47,949 bases of DNA from Verrucomicrobiota bacterium (GCA_021772675.1 JAJFLO010000171.1:1-47949); one strand, 5' to 3'; shown: positions 17,401 through 26,172, counted from the stretch's first letter. Notes: a model not told the origin generated them from the sequence alone. Numbers and translations are program-made.

Positions 17401-18683
17401 CCACCAATACCAAATGAACTCACGGCAGCACGTTTTAGCGATTGAAAATGGTTGAAATCTATAGTATCAGTATTGACAAAAAATGGTGAATTTTCAAATC
17501 CGCAATCAGGGTTGGGGCTTGAATGATTCAAAGTCGCTGGGATTTTTCCATACTTAATGCAGAGCATGGATTTAATTAAACCGGCAACACCAGCAGCTGC
17601 ATTTAAATGGCCCATGTTTCCTTTGACCGAACCGATAGGGCAACTTCCTTTGGTTACATCGCTCTGGTATACCGTTTTGAGAGCTTCAAGCTCAATGGGG
17701 TCACCTAACGCTGTACCCGTACCATGGGCCTCCACATAACCAATGGTGGAAGGACAAATTTGAGCAAGGTCTAATGCGTCATTAATAACTTGAACTTGTC
17801 CTTCAACACAGGGAGCTGTAAATCCAACTTTATCTTTACCATCATTATTCACCGCGAAGGATTTGATAATACCATGAATATAGTTTTTATCACGAATTGC
17901 GGCGTCCAGTCGTTTCAAGATAACAACACCCGATCCATTCCCAAATACTGTTCCAGACGCATTTGCATCAAAAGGACGACAGTATCCATCAGGAGAATTC
18001 ATTGATCCAATATCATAATGATAACCCGCATGTTGAGGTAGAGTAACCGACACTCCACCCGCAACGGCCATATCACATTGAAAAGAAATCAAACTCTGGC
18101 ACGCCGAAGCAACAGCAACCAATGATGATGAGCAGGCAGTCTGAATACTGATACTAGGTCCTTTAAAATTAAACTTATAGGATGTGTAAGTAGATATATA
18201 ATCTTTGTCGTTTGCCAACCAAGCCCGTAGCGCTTGAGAGGGTCGTTCCAAATCAAGCAGGTGTCTTAGATTGAAAAATAAGTAATTCAGTGTGCTAGAG
18301 GACGCATATACACCTGTTAAATCATCAATGTTAAACGGATCATAGCCTGCGTTGTATAAGGCATCATAAACTGTTTCTAAAAAAATCCGTCGCTGTGGGT
18401 CTAACAATTCCGCTTCAGCTGGCGCAATATTAAAAAGCTCGTTGTCAAAACTCTCAGCATCTTCCAACACCGAACCTACTTTTACATAATTTGGATTTTT
18501 TATAAAGCTGGTTTTAATACCTCTAACCTTTAATTCCTCGTCACTAAACCTGGTTATCAGGTCATTTCCATTTAAAAGGTTGTTAAAAAAACTACCTAGG
18601 TCAGGCGACTTGGGAAAACGCCCAGCAACTCCCACAACCGCAATATCAAAACCGGGATCGTTTTCTAGATCTTTACCGTCCAT
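14424..18683 (-). CDS. PKS module KS-DH-KR-ACP without acyltransferase domain
   Basis: 1419 aa. The ketosynthase has TACSSS (Cys near 181; the residue before T is Q rather than the usual D), HGTGT near 319 and GNMGH near 355. Only about 50 residues, ending in a SYAFSRKPF linker, separate it from the dehydratase, so there is no AT domain. The dehydratase has DHRLYG near 520 and GLIDSCFQ near 700. In its HxxxGxxxxP motif the final P is S, with catalytic His and Asp kept. The ketoreductase has GGTGALG near 1022, an LDD motif (B-type, D-hydroxy stereochemistry) and catalytic Tyr in STYAGANA near 1163. The carrier has GVDSL near 1329, and a MSEQEAFEMLRSTL docking tail follows. It should extend the thiazoline acyl chain by two carbons and yield an alpha,beta-alkene. 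A good GAGGA ribosome binding site precedes ATG 18683. Confidence 0.9.
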   Translation of the reverse strand: MDGKDLENDPGFDIAVVGVAGRFPKSPDLGSFFNNLLNGNDLITRFSDEELKVRGIKTSFIKNPNYVKVGSVLEDAESFDNELFNIAPAEAELLDPQRRIFLETVYDALYNAGYDPFNIDDLTGVYASSSTLNYLFFNLRHLLDLERPSQALRAWLANDKDYISTYTSYKFNFKGPSISIQTACSSSLVAVASACQSLISFQCDMAVAGGVSVTLPQHAGYHYDIGSMNSPDGYCRPFDANASGTVFGNGSGVVILKRLDAAIRDKNYIHGIIKSFAVNNDGKDKVGFTAPCVEGQVQVINDALDLAQICPSTIGYVEAHGTGTALGDPIELEALKTVYQSDVTKGSCPIGSVKGNMGHLNAAAGVAGLIKSMLCIKYGKIPATLNHSSPNPDCGFENSPFFVNTDTIDFNHFQSLKRAAVSSFGIGGTNAHVILEEPPKDYGQPEWSKGTDDRNGLNLKSYAFSRKPFLIEPPVGYIGLSDITDHAADELLGNQCLLPLSSQIIFDTLFSRERLPYLSDHRLYGNIVVSGAIFIAMALEAGHKTNEYHHSSCSGVQISNTVFPAALSIPEEDQVTVQLVIDKDNPRRFRIISIEDLENNSSDYTLHTSGTFTFSDDDIKETSATHHYNRINLAEIRGRLKDSLEPKRIFEVLEHYNVQLGPSHRWISRILRSDIEVLCDMSIPAGVKRTEEFLLHPGLIDSCFQVLAASQFTEDKKTFVPFSIKSFNYFNTIESKSLYAYGILKQIDRGKTPRVIGDIFLCNENGELIAEIIELESRQASLERLQQQESKRKQWQYGITWERENILSRTDSETNRENHWLLICEDFTGFINARNEGSSFSIYRLNDDGSCSENFTCWLKNQSEYVGVIFVAPNSALTDSELTLENIVNEQKKTAARWLDIAKHLHKLGNKSDCCLVSVTSNSQELPERSVTNPWHAPLWGMTQAFRQEAPYLKMVNIDLDECLTSSFGLVLTEANNCLNNKQFDSHVAFHQSQRYVGKLEKRSISPATNKLVFEEAALILGGTGALGMACAERILGKGVEHVYLMSRSGDSRTNLSKLDALSEKHKECVTIINGDVSNIDDVNRALKTISVNNHQLKGVIQAAGVLDDGMIQNQNFNRYIDVFLPKAVGVWNLHQATVNISLNYFVCFSSTAAVMGAMGQSTYAGANAFMDALCWYKKSLGQNALSVNWGAFSDMGMASELHTTQRRHATLGISSISIDEGISALFDAMKCSDAQRIIIPINWNQFSQAVDLDRLPSVYQKVVKKTSNIRSTKENEVSWHPDLQGLSFEERHKKLVGLMAQIVAEELGLSVNDEEFDLTKGFFDLGVDSLVSVNIHDKIQKHMPAPLAPTLMFDYPNLNDLATQLIESHFSDDLEDNALIADIPISKLSTNHADSSEEMSEQEAFEMLRSTLDLKSPV

Positions 18684-18708
18684 TTTTTTCCTCGTGAAAT
18701 AGTATTAT

Positions 18709-18871
18709 ACCTAAGTTGAGCGATTATGGGCAGATGAACCGCACTATGTCGTTTCATATCGCAACTTATGATTTTCCTCAACGCACCTGACGGGTGCGCC
18801 TCCAGAAGTCATAAGCCACGCTATTTTACGACATAGTGCGGTTCATCTGCCCATAATCGCTCAACTTAGGT
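18709..18871. repeat. 163-bp near-palindrome inside the biosynthetic operon
   Basis: The first 44 bases (starting ACCTAAGTTGAGCGATTATG) are repeated exactly as reverse complement at the right end. The next 20 or so bases pair imperfectly, and the centre contains CGCACC-TGAC-GGGTGCG. It therefore has the form of a MITE with very long inverted repeats. It fills almost the whole spacer between the Cy-A-PCP gene (stop 18876) and the KS-DH-KR-ACP gene (start 18683). In the operon transcript it would fold into one long hairpin. No T-run follows it on the minus strand, so it is not a canonical terminator. Confidence 0.85.
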
Positions 18872-18875
18872 TATA

Positions 18876-21800
18876 TTAGTGTCGTCTCGTCAACATTCTT
18901 TGACGACGCATTTGCCCTCTGGAAATGGGCTTATTCTCCTTGGGATGTCTACTCTTATCTAAACTCAATTCAACATTGTCTCTTAGCAAATTTTGCGCAA
19001 GGTAAGATGACATTTTGTTAGTAGTTGGGTATTGAAATAGGCGTACTATTTCGAGCTCAATATTGAGAGCCTCTTCAATTTTGTTCTTCAAAAATAGAAC
19101 ATGTATTGATGTCATCCCTAATTCAAAAAAAGAAGCGTTTGGATCAATATTGTGAAACTCCCCTTCTTCCTCCATAATTTTTAAAAGAAGATCTGTGATC
19201 TCTTTGCTTTGAGTGAAATCATGCTCAACATTATGCTTAGGTCGCTGTATGTCGATTTCGTTCAATGCCTTCCGGTCTACTTTTCCATTTGGTGACAAAG
19301 GAAAATTAGGCAATCTAAAGTAAAGATGGGGAACCATATAACTTGGCAATTTGGCACTTAGATTTTTTCTAATTTCTATCTCTCGTGACTGCCCTTCGCA
19401 AAAATTTGTCCCGGAAATGTAAAAAGCAACTAAGTAAGTCAGTCCACTTTGAGCATCTTTTTTGGGGATGACCAAGGATCTAGAGATCCCACAAATTTCA
19501 GTCATACTGGATTCAATCTCTTCAAGCTCTACACGATACCCATTAACCTTTACCTGAAAATCTGTGCGTCCTAATATTTCGATTTCTTCTGATTCCTGAT
19601 ATCGACCTAAATCACCGGTTTTGTAAATCCTTTCTCCGGTATTAGGATGAACAACAAACCTCTCTTCAGTTAGCTCCTGATCATTGTGATAACCCATTGC
19701 AACACCACGACCGCCAATAAATAATTCTCCTGGGACACCAACAGGGCGCGGACGAAAACTGTCGTCCAAAACATATATAGATTGGTCGGACAAGGCTTTA
19801 CCATATGGAATACTGGTCCAATGTGGATCGATTTCCTCGATTACATGAAAAATCGACCAAATAGATGCTTCAGTTGCTCCACCTAAACTTACTAATTCGA
19901 TTCCAGGATAATGGGTCTTTGTAAATGACGCTAAGTCTAGTGGTATCCAATCACCACTCAATAAAATAAGACGCAAGTCTAATTTGCTAGTATTTTGTCG
20001 AACCCTCATCATGAAACGATCAAAAAGCGCGGGCACAGAATTCCAAATGGTCACCTTGTGCTGATTGCAAAAATCATATAAATAACCTGGATCTTTTTCC
20101 TTTTCCGGATCGGGTAGTACAATTGCCCCTCCAACAGCGAGAGCACCAAATATATCAAATACCGAAAGATCAAAACTCAATGAAGATAAAGCCAATATAC
20201 GGTCGTCAGAACTAACATTAAATCGACGATTAATGTCGACAAGAGTGTTTATCGCGGACGCATGAGAGATCATGACACCTTTGGGTTTACCCGTAGATCC
20301 AGACGTGTAAATAACGTACGCTAATTGGTTAGAATCCACATGCGTTATACGCGAACATCCTAGATCATTTCCGCAAAAATGTTCTTGAACAACGATGCAC
20401 TGAAATTCTCGATTCATCTCACCGACACTAAAAAGTGAATCTTTAACAGAATTTTGGGTAACACATAACGATACATCCGAATGTCGCAACACCACTTTCT
20501 GGCGTTCCTTTGGAAGAGATGCATCAATTGGTAGATAGGCATATCCCGCGAAGAGAATCCCATAGACGGCGATTACTTGTTCCCACCCCTTATTCATGAC
20601 AATGGCAATTGGGGCTTCCCGGGGAGGGGCACATTCGTATATATCGTTAGCCAAAGCAAGGGCTCTGTCTTGAAGTTCCTCATAAGTAATCGTTTTGTGA
20701 GAGGTAATAATTGCTGGCTTATCAGAAAATTGCGTTCTGGCATTCAAAAACAAATAGTACAGATTTTGAAAATCCACCTCAGATTTTTTATACTGTTCAG
20801 GTAGTAGCTTGTTAAATTGCATACCTAATAAGTTGTCGAACCGTTGGTCTATGATTGATTGTAACCCATACTGATAGTAATGATAAAACTGTGAATCAAA
20901 CCCTTGGTTAAAGGCAGATTTATCAATCTCAATACAGATATCAATGCCATTTTTAGTTTCGTAAAGATAATTGTGAATTAAGACCTGTGGCGTTGGGTTA
21001 CATTGGTAATAAATATCATCCAATAGGCTTTCTGATTGCTCCCCTTTTCTCACTGTTTTTGAACGCGAGTTCACCTCGCTTGAATTACTTCCTCCCAATG
21101 AGCTGGTAAAAACGACTGGCAGGATTTGAGAAGAATGTGTTTTCTTGTTTATTTCTCTCATCACCTCAATGCCACTAAAGTGACGCTGGTCAAAATCACT
21201 GAGCAGTTGCTTTTTTAGATCGTCAACCCGATTAAGAAAAGAAGTGTTCTTTCTTTGATTTACCTCTAAAGGAAGAATATTAGTAAAGTTACCAATCACT
21301 TTATCTACATCAGGAAAAACTTGCTTACGATCAGATATGGTAACGTTAAGCAGATAGTGAGCCTCTTCGGCAAAAAAGCTAATGACTTCAGTATATAAAC
21401 CGAGAAGACAAGCTGTAGGCGTCGTTTTGGATTCGCTTGCCAGCGTTCTAACTTTCTCCCACTCTTGCTGGTTCAAAGACTTAAAAAAAAGTGACATTGA
21501 GGAGATAGAAGTGTCCTGCTCATCAGTTTTTTTAAGCAAAGGAAACTTAGGGGCTTTGGGTAGCGAAACCACTCGGTCAACCCAATAAGACTTTGCTCTA
21601 TGATATTTTGATTGGTTCCGCTGATGTGCCAATTGGAGAGTATATTCTTCGAAACTTGGTCTCGCCGGAAAATAGTGTTTAAGATTTTGTGATAAAACCG
21701 ACCATTCATGAGTTAGCATGGTGAAGCTTTGCATATCAATAATGATTGAATCTAGCGATACGTGAACTATGTTTTTTTCTTCTGTTAAGCGACTAATACC

Positions 21801-22379
21801 TATATCAAATAATGGCTGAGAATCGTTACATCTCACTTTGTAGGCAAATTCTTCTCTGATTGACTGAAGTTTACTATCTTCTTTATCAATCGTTCTATCT
21901 AAATCTAAGGTTTCAAAGTGATAGTACGGAATCGTTTGGTTGATTTTAAGTGTGCCGTTCTGTTGCAGGTTAGCTCTTAGAATCTCATACCGAATAAGCA
22001 ATAGGTTCCACGCTTCTTCCAATTTCAATATATCAAGTGGATCTACAACAAATTCGGCATAGATATTTGCAGCTCTGTTACCAAATCCAAATCCGCCATT
22101 ACGACCGATCCAATAGGCTTGTTGCATTTCTGTCATCTGGAAAAAATCATTTCTATCCGGGTTCTTTGTAAGCTTCTTCACATCATCATAGGACGAAATT
22201 TCATCTTTCTGTTCTGAATTATTATCAAGAATTTCAAGTATTCTTTCTTTATGTTGTCTCAATCCAGCAACCATAGATCTAGGGATTTTTCGATTCGAGT
22301 ATACTTTTAGCTGGTTTTCTTCGTTCGCTAAAAGCACCTTCTTTTCTTTTAAACTCTCTAGTAAGGTATTTATGTTCAT
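18876..22379 (-). CDS. NRPS module TubC docking-Cy-A(Cys)-PCP
   Basis: 1167 aa. Residues 1-55 form a TubC-type N-terminal docking domain. A heterocyclisation domain follows: the condensation HHxxxDG motif is replaced by DSIIIDMQS near 208, which fits the DxxxxDxxS signature of Cy domains exactly. The adenylation domain has YTSGSTG near 693 and GKVDRKAL near 1033. Its ten-residue code reads DLFNLSLIWK, essentially the cysteine code of thiazoline-forming modules (DLYNLSLIWK). The carrier is FFELGMTS near 1087, and a basic tail ends the protein. It should condense the fatty acyl group from the upstream FAAL-ACP with Cys and cyclise it to a 2-alkyl-thiazoline. No oxidase domain is inserted, so the ring would stay at the thiazoline level unless oxidised in trans. 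Its ATG shares one base with the FAAL stop (TAATG), which implies coupling. Confidence 0.92.
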   Translation of the reverse strand: MNINTLLESLKEKKVLLANEENQLKVYSNRKIPRSMVAGLRQHKERILEILDNNSEQKDEISSYDDVKKLTKNPDRNDFFQMTEMQQAYWIGRNGGFGFGNRAANIYAEFVVDPLDILKLEEAWNLLLIRYEILRANLQQNGTLKINQTIPYYHFETLDLDRTIDKEDSKLQSIREEFAYKVRCNDSQPLFDIGISRLTEEKNIVHVSLDSIIIDMQSFTMLTHEWSVLSQNLKHYFPARPSFEEYTLQLAHQRNQSKYHRAKSYWVDRVVSLPKAPKFPLLKKTDEQDTSISSMSLFFKSLNQQEWEKVRTLASESKTTPTACLLGLYTEVISFFAEEAHYLLNVTISDRKQVFPDVDKVIGNFTNILPLEVNQRKNTSFLNRVDDLKKQLLSDFDQRHFSGIEVMREINKKTHSSQILPVVFTSSLGGSNSSEVNSRSKTVRKGEQSESLLDDIYYQCNPTPQVLIHNYLYETKNGIDICIEIDKSAFNQGFDSQFYHYYQYGLQSIIDQRFDNLLGMQFNKLLPEQYKKSEVDFQNLYYLFLNARTQFSDKPAIITSHKTITYEELQDRALALANDIYECAPPREAPIAIVMNKGWEQVIAVYGILFAGYAYLPIDASLPKERQKVVLRHSDVSLCVTQNSVKDSLFSVGEMNREFQCIVVQEHFCGNDLGCSRITHVDSNQLAYVIYTSGSTGKPKGVMISHASAINTLVDINRRFNVSSDDRILALSSLSFDLSVFDIFGALAVGGAIVLPDPEKEKDPGYLYDFCNQHKVTIWNSVPALFDRFMMRVRQNTSKLDLRLILLSGDWIPLDLASFTKTHYPGIELVSLGGATEASIWSIFHVIEEIDPHWTSIPYGKALSDQSIYVLDDSFRPRPVGVPGELFIGGRGVAMGYHNDQELTEERFVVHPNTGERIYKTGDLGRYQESEEIEILGRTDFQVKVNGYRVELEEIESSMTEICGISRSLVIPKKDAQSGLTYLVAFYISGTNFCEGQSREIEIRKNLSAKLPSYMVPHLYFRLPNFPLSPNGKVDRKALNEIDIQRPKHNVEHDFTQSKEITDLLLKIMEEEGEFHNIDPNASFFELGMTSIHVLFLKNKIEEALNIELEIVRLFQYPTTNKMSSYLAQNLLRDNVELSLDKSRHPKENKPISRGQMRRQRMLTRRH

Positions 22380-24439
22380 TATATTGTTAAAACCTCGTTA
22401 AATTCCTGCGAACATTGTTCAGACAATTTTAACGCAACCAAATCGAGTTCAGCAATTATTATATTGGAAATCTCATCAATAGAAGACTCCAACAAACGTT
22501 GTAACGATAGATCCACCTGGAGATAATCCCTAACGTCTTGCTGGATTTTTGCAACGCTTAATGAATCAAGCCCAGCCTGAAGCAAAGTCATTTTAACCGC
22601 AAAACACTTTTCCATTTCACCTTGGCCCGATAATAGACACAACAGATCTTGCAGATGAGAAAGCCGAACATCATAACGATTGGAGCCATCCACTATAGTT
22701 TTAATTAGGGTGTTTAGTTGTTTTTTATCAATATCATCAAGGCAATATGTATCATTCCATAGATAAATATAACTTAGACAATTATTCTCAATTTTATCAG
22801 CAATTACTTTACGCCTTGGTTTATGGCTTGTTGTGTATTGAATAGTGCCCTTGGCCACCAGGTACACTCTCGATACAGCAATATCAAAACCTTCCGCGAT
22901 CGTTGCTTTTATCGAATACGCCATTGCCGCCAGTTGGTTCTCATCTTTGTGTCTATTGACCTCTTGAACAATAGCCAATCGATCGTCTTGAAAACCAACG
23001 GCTAGAGTTCGATATCTTGCATCTAGGTCGAGGGCAGTTTTAGTTGAATATTCCAAGTCATGAGGATAAAAATTTCGACCACGGATAATTATCACGTCTT
23101 TTATACGTCCACAGATGTATAAATTCCTGTCTCTCAAAAAACCAAGATCACCTGTTTTCAAATATCGCGACGATTCTCTGCCCTCCAACTTAGCACCAAA
23201 GGTCGATTGACTAACTTCAAATTTGTTCCAATATCCTTTTGCCACACTTGGCCCCGAGAACCATACTTCACCCACGTGGCTCTCTGACACGGACTGTTGG
23301 GTAGTTGGATCAACGATAACTAGCGAATGACCGTCAGCAACTTTTCCACAAGACACAATAGAAGTCGAGTCTGTTTTTGCCTCAATAATTTTACCTTGCT
23401 CTAGTTGTGTCGAATCACATTGAATACTTCTAGGTCTTTCATCAACCTCTCCACCAGCAACAAAAAGTGTTGCTTCTGCCAAGCCATAAACAGGGCAAAA
23501 GCACTCATATTTAAAACCACAATCATTAAAATAATTCGCAAATTTATTTAACACTTCTTTCCGAATCGGTTCCGCACCATTACCTGCACATATGACACTA
23601 CTTAAATCGATGGATTTTTTTTCGTTATCTTTAATTTTTTTTACACAATAATCATAAGCAAAATTGGGGGCTGATAGATGGGTAGCTTGGTAGTCGGAGA
23701 CTGCCTTTAACCACAATAAGGGAGACCGAAGAAATTGTTTAGGGGATGTAACTACACTCTGACACCCCTTATATAATGGTTGTAGTAAGGTGCCAATTAA
23801 TCCCATATCGTGAAAATAGGGTAACCAAGTTACAAAACAACTATTTTTATCCACTTGAACTCTTTTACTCATTGCCTCAAGGTTGTGAAAAATATTGTCA
23901 TGAGTGATTGCAATCCCTTTTGGCTCGCCTGTGGAACCGGAACTGTATTGCAGAAAAGCTATTTCTTGAACGGGATTTAAGAATGACTGGTTACTACTTT
24001 TATTGGTAGAATTTTCGATTTTATCATGATCAATGACGGTGGGAATAATGCCTTCCGCATCATTTGCTTGTTTTAATGAATCACTCATTGAATTGGATGC
24101 GACTAACAATGCAGGTTTCGCATCTTTAAAAATGGACTCAAGTCGAATTTTCCAGTTATTTCTACTTGCCGAGCAGCAAGGAAGAGGGATTGCCCCAGCA
24201 GCCATGGAACCCAGAAAGGCAACAACAAAATCAACACTCGATTGATATACTAAGGCAATAGGTTTTGAGACCACGTCGAAATGATTCAATCCTGACGCAA
24301 ACTTTCCTACCCTTTCACATAGTTGTCGGTAACTGACTTGCTGAATTACAACTCCATTTTCAATTTCTGTATAAGCAATTTTATTAGGGGTTTCCAATAC
24401 ATGTTTTTCAAGAATATGCATCAGAGTTACAGAGCGCAT
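22379..24439 (-). CDS. Fatty acyl-AMP ligase with C-terminal acyl carrier domain (loading module)
   Basis: 686 aa. The FAAL-type adenylating domain shows QYSSGSTGEPKG near 165, TWLPYFHDMGLIG near 208, APNFAYDYC, and the YGLAEAT and KTGDLGF motifs. A C-terminal carrier carries the phosphopantetheine serine in AGLDSLS (Ser626). FAALs activate free fatty acids as acyl-adenylates and pass them to a carrier without CoA, so this is the starter module and fixes the product as lipidated. It is the first gene of the operon, with an AAGGA site before ATG 24439. A short inverted-repeat element (24488-24525) lies in its 5' region, where the promoter is expected; I cannot place -35/-10 boxes with confidence. 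Confidence 0.93.
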   Translation of the reverse strand: MRSVTLMHILEKHVLETPNKIAYTEIENGVVIQQVSYRQLCERVGKFASGLNHFDVVSKPIALVYQSSVDFVVAFLGSMAAGAIPLPCCSASRNNWKIRLESIFKDAKPALLVASNSMSDSLKQANDAEGIIPTVIDHDKIENSTNKSSNQSFLNPVQEIAFLQYSSGSTGEPKGIAITHDNIFHNLEAMSKRVQVDKNSCFVTWLPYFHDMGLIGTLLQPLYKGCQSVVTSPKQFLRSPLLWLKAVSDYQATHLSAPNFAYDYCVKKIKDNEKKSIDLSSVICAGNGAEPIRKEVLNKFANYFNDCGFKYECFCPVYGLAEATLFVAGGEVDERPRSIQCDSTQLEQGKIIEAKTDSTSIVSCGKVADGHSLVIVDPTTQQSVSESHVGEVWFSGPSVAKGYWNKFEVSQSTFGAKLEGRESSRYLKTGDLGFLRDRNLYICGRIKDVIIIRGRNFYPHDLEYSTKTALDLDARYRTLAVGFQDDRLAIVQEVNRHKDENQLAAMAYSIKATIAEGFDIAVSRVYLVAKGTIQYTTSHKPRRKVIADKIENNCLSYIYLWNDTYCLDDIDKKQLNTLIKTIVDGSNRYDVRLSHLQDLLCLLSGQGEMEKCFAVKMTLLQAGLDSLSVAKIQQDVRDYLQVDLSLQRLLESSIDEISNIIIAELDLVALKLSEQCSQEFNEVLTI

Positions 24440-24487
24440 AGATTTATCCTTACTAAAATATTGGGTTCTTCACGAAAATGTGTACAT

Positions 24488-24525
24488 AGATAAGCTCTAC
24501 CGAAGGGCTTACACCGAGCTTATCT
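24488..24525. repeat. 38-bp inverted-repeat element, same ends as the 2271-2550 element
   Basis: The left end AGATAAGCTC is matched exactly by GAGCTTATCT at the right. The right end read inward, AGATAAGCTCGGTGTAAG, differs by one base from the left terminus of the 2271 element. It looks like an internally deleted relative or a solo end. It lies 49 bases upstream of the FAAL start codon, inside the presumed promoter region of the NRPS-PKS operon. Confidence 0.65.
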
Positions 24526-24782
24526 AACGCATTTCCGTTGTCGATGGTTGTGAACTCTCAGAGGATTCTGGTGGAATAAAACTATTCCAAAATCACGAGG
24601 GACAATAATCCCCCATGACCAATGGGTTGCATTTTTTTCGTGCTCATAGCCTAAAGCGTCCTTTGGCCGTAACCAAAAAGATAAAACGAATTTCCCACGA
24701 AAAGCGCTAAAAGATACGAAAAGTATTAGGTTTACACTATACCCCGTACAATGAAGAAGAAAATGCTGAAGAATAGATTTTT

Positions 24783-24881
24783 ATGAGAATTTGGGAAGAA
24801 AACAAAGATCCAAAGAAAATCCCCCAGATTCACACTGCAATAATCCATCTGTTTTATTCTGCCACATTTTGGCAGTGTTAG
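24783..24881 (+). pseudogene. Possible N-terminal fragment of a transposase
   Basis: A 32-codon frame begins MRIWEENKDPKKIPQIHTA and continues IIHLFYSATFWQ before a stop. The opening resembles the start of some DDE transposases (W-E-E-x-K-D-P-x-x-I-P-x-I-H-T-A), from memory only. Nothing downstream continues the homology in any frame I could follow. A chance frame cannot be excluded. Confidence 0.25.
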
Positions 24882-25482
24882 AGTACCCGCGACACATTTC
24901 CGCGCTAAGCTGTGCGTGCATTGTTGTTGAAATCATTGTTATATTAAGTGATAGACATTTTGATCTATTACTACGTCGGCGCTCTGGCTGAGAGAAACCA
25001 TTTTGGAAAAGGATTGTCTGCGCACCCGGAAATCCGAAACCGTGAATCCGAAACTGTCGTGCTCCCTTGTGTTTGGTATGATAAAAACTGGTGTCGGGAA
25101 AAATATAGTTTGAATGGTGAATTTACATCTCTCGAAAAAAGAACCATATAGATGCCGCCTAAAGACGGAACTCTAATCTACAAATGCAAAAAGCTAAGGC
25201 GGGCATTGATAACTGATCTCCGATTACTGATAACTGGTTATTTACAATCTGAACAGGCTACCGCCATGACGGAGATCGATTTTCGCCACCGAATTCGACT
25301 ATGATATTTGGTAATTCCCAAGGATTTTGTCATGCAAATATATCGAGTGCCCACTAAATAATTAAAACAAGGAGAAAAGATAGCTTAATGAATGAAATAA
25401 AAAAGTGAAATGAAAAAGTTTACCAATGATTTGAAAGGATTTTGCCTACTGAACAAGCGAAAAGCAGGAAAATAAAAAATTT

Positions 25483-25525
25483 CACCACGGATTCTCACTG
25501 ATTGACACGGATGAAAACAAGATTT
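25483..25525. repeat. ACCACGG-type direct repeat, copy 1
   Basis: This copy contains CACCACGGATTCTCACTG followed by ATTGACACGGATGAAAACAAGATT. A second copy (25832-25874) differs at a few bases. Phrases of the form ACCACGGATT...ACACGGATG are dispersed in many bacterial genomes; their function is unknown to me. Confidence 0.6.
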
Positions 25526-25831
25526 CTCCCACTAAATACGCGAAATGATACGAATTAAAATTGCGTGTTGCGATGCTTATGCTGAGACAAACCATTTTGA
25601 AAAAAGGTTCTTTCTCAGACTCTTTTCCTAAAACTTTTGAAATTTTTTAATCGTAAGCGCTGTTCTAAAATAGGCAAGTTAAGGGAAAGTTCATGCATCA
25701 TATTTTGATTCATAATCATATTAAATAAAATGCATTGTGCAATTGAAAAACCTGTTATAAAAACAAGAAATTTCCAGATAGCAGTACGGATTGCCTTAGC
25801 GCAACCGTTGACCGCAACCAAAATTTAATTT

Positions 25832-25874
25832 AACCACGGATTTTCACTGATTGACACGGATGAAAAACGAGATT
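25832..25874. repeat. ACCACGG-type direct repeat, copy 2
   Basis: Second copy of the repeat at 25483-25525, in the same orientation, about 350 bases away. It reads AACCACGGATTTTCACTG and then ATTGACACGGATGAAAAACG. Confidence 0.6.
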
Positions 25875-25991
25875 GATTTGGACGTTACGCACGCATTGGG
25901 GAATCGACCCCACACATGGGTTTAAAATCATAGTAACCTCACAAAACTTCTTGCATTTGGGAGTTTCCTGGTGATCTTAGTGACCTTCTGG

Positions 25992-26172
25992 TTAACCTGA
26001 ATAATTCATCAGTATTCTGCTGCGAGCCCTAATCTCTGCTCAAATAAGCCGATTAACTCAATTTTACATCTCAGTGAATGAAAATTCACTTTCACTGTGA
26101 AATATTCTCTAATCAATTTATTATGAGCGAGTTAAATGCTCTCGCGACGAATCGCATGAATTAATCTGCTTA
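25992..26172 (+). repeat. 181-bp repeat family, copy 3 (upstream of the MBL gene)
   Basis: The ends are TTAACCTGAATAATTCATC at left and CATGAATTAATCTGCTTAA at right, an imperfect terminal inverted repeat. It is the reverse-complement orientation of the copies at 40899-41079 and 42454-42634, with the same length and high identity. Internal hairpins include TTTCAC-T-GTGAAA and GCGAG-TTAAATGCT-CTCGC. It ends 27 bases before the ATG at 26200. Confidence 0.85.

Noticed and set aside
18709-18871. Reading the palindrome as a factor-independent terminator
   Set aside because: No T-run follows the stem on the minus strand and the stem is far longer than usual terminators. I kept it as a palindromic repeat with possible effects on the transcript.
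25615-25821. A 68-codon minus-strand frame in the gene desert
   Set aside because: No ribosome binding site, no recognisable motif, and it sits among decayed repeats.
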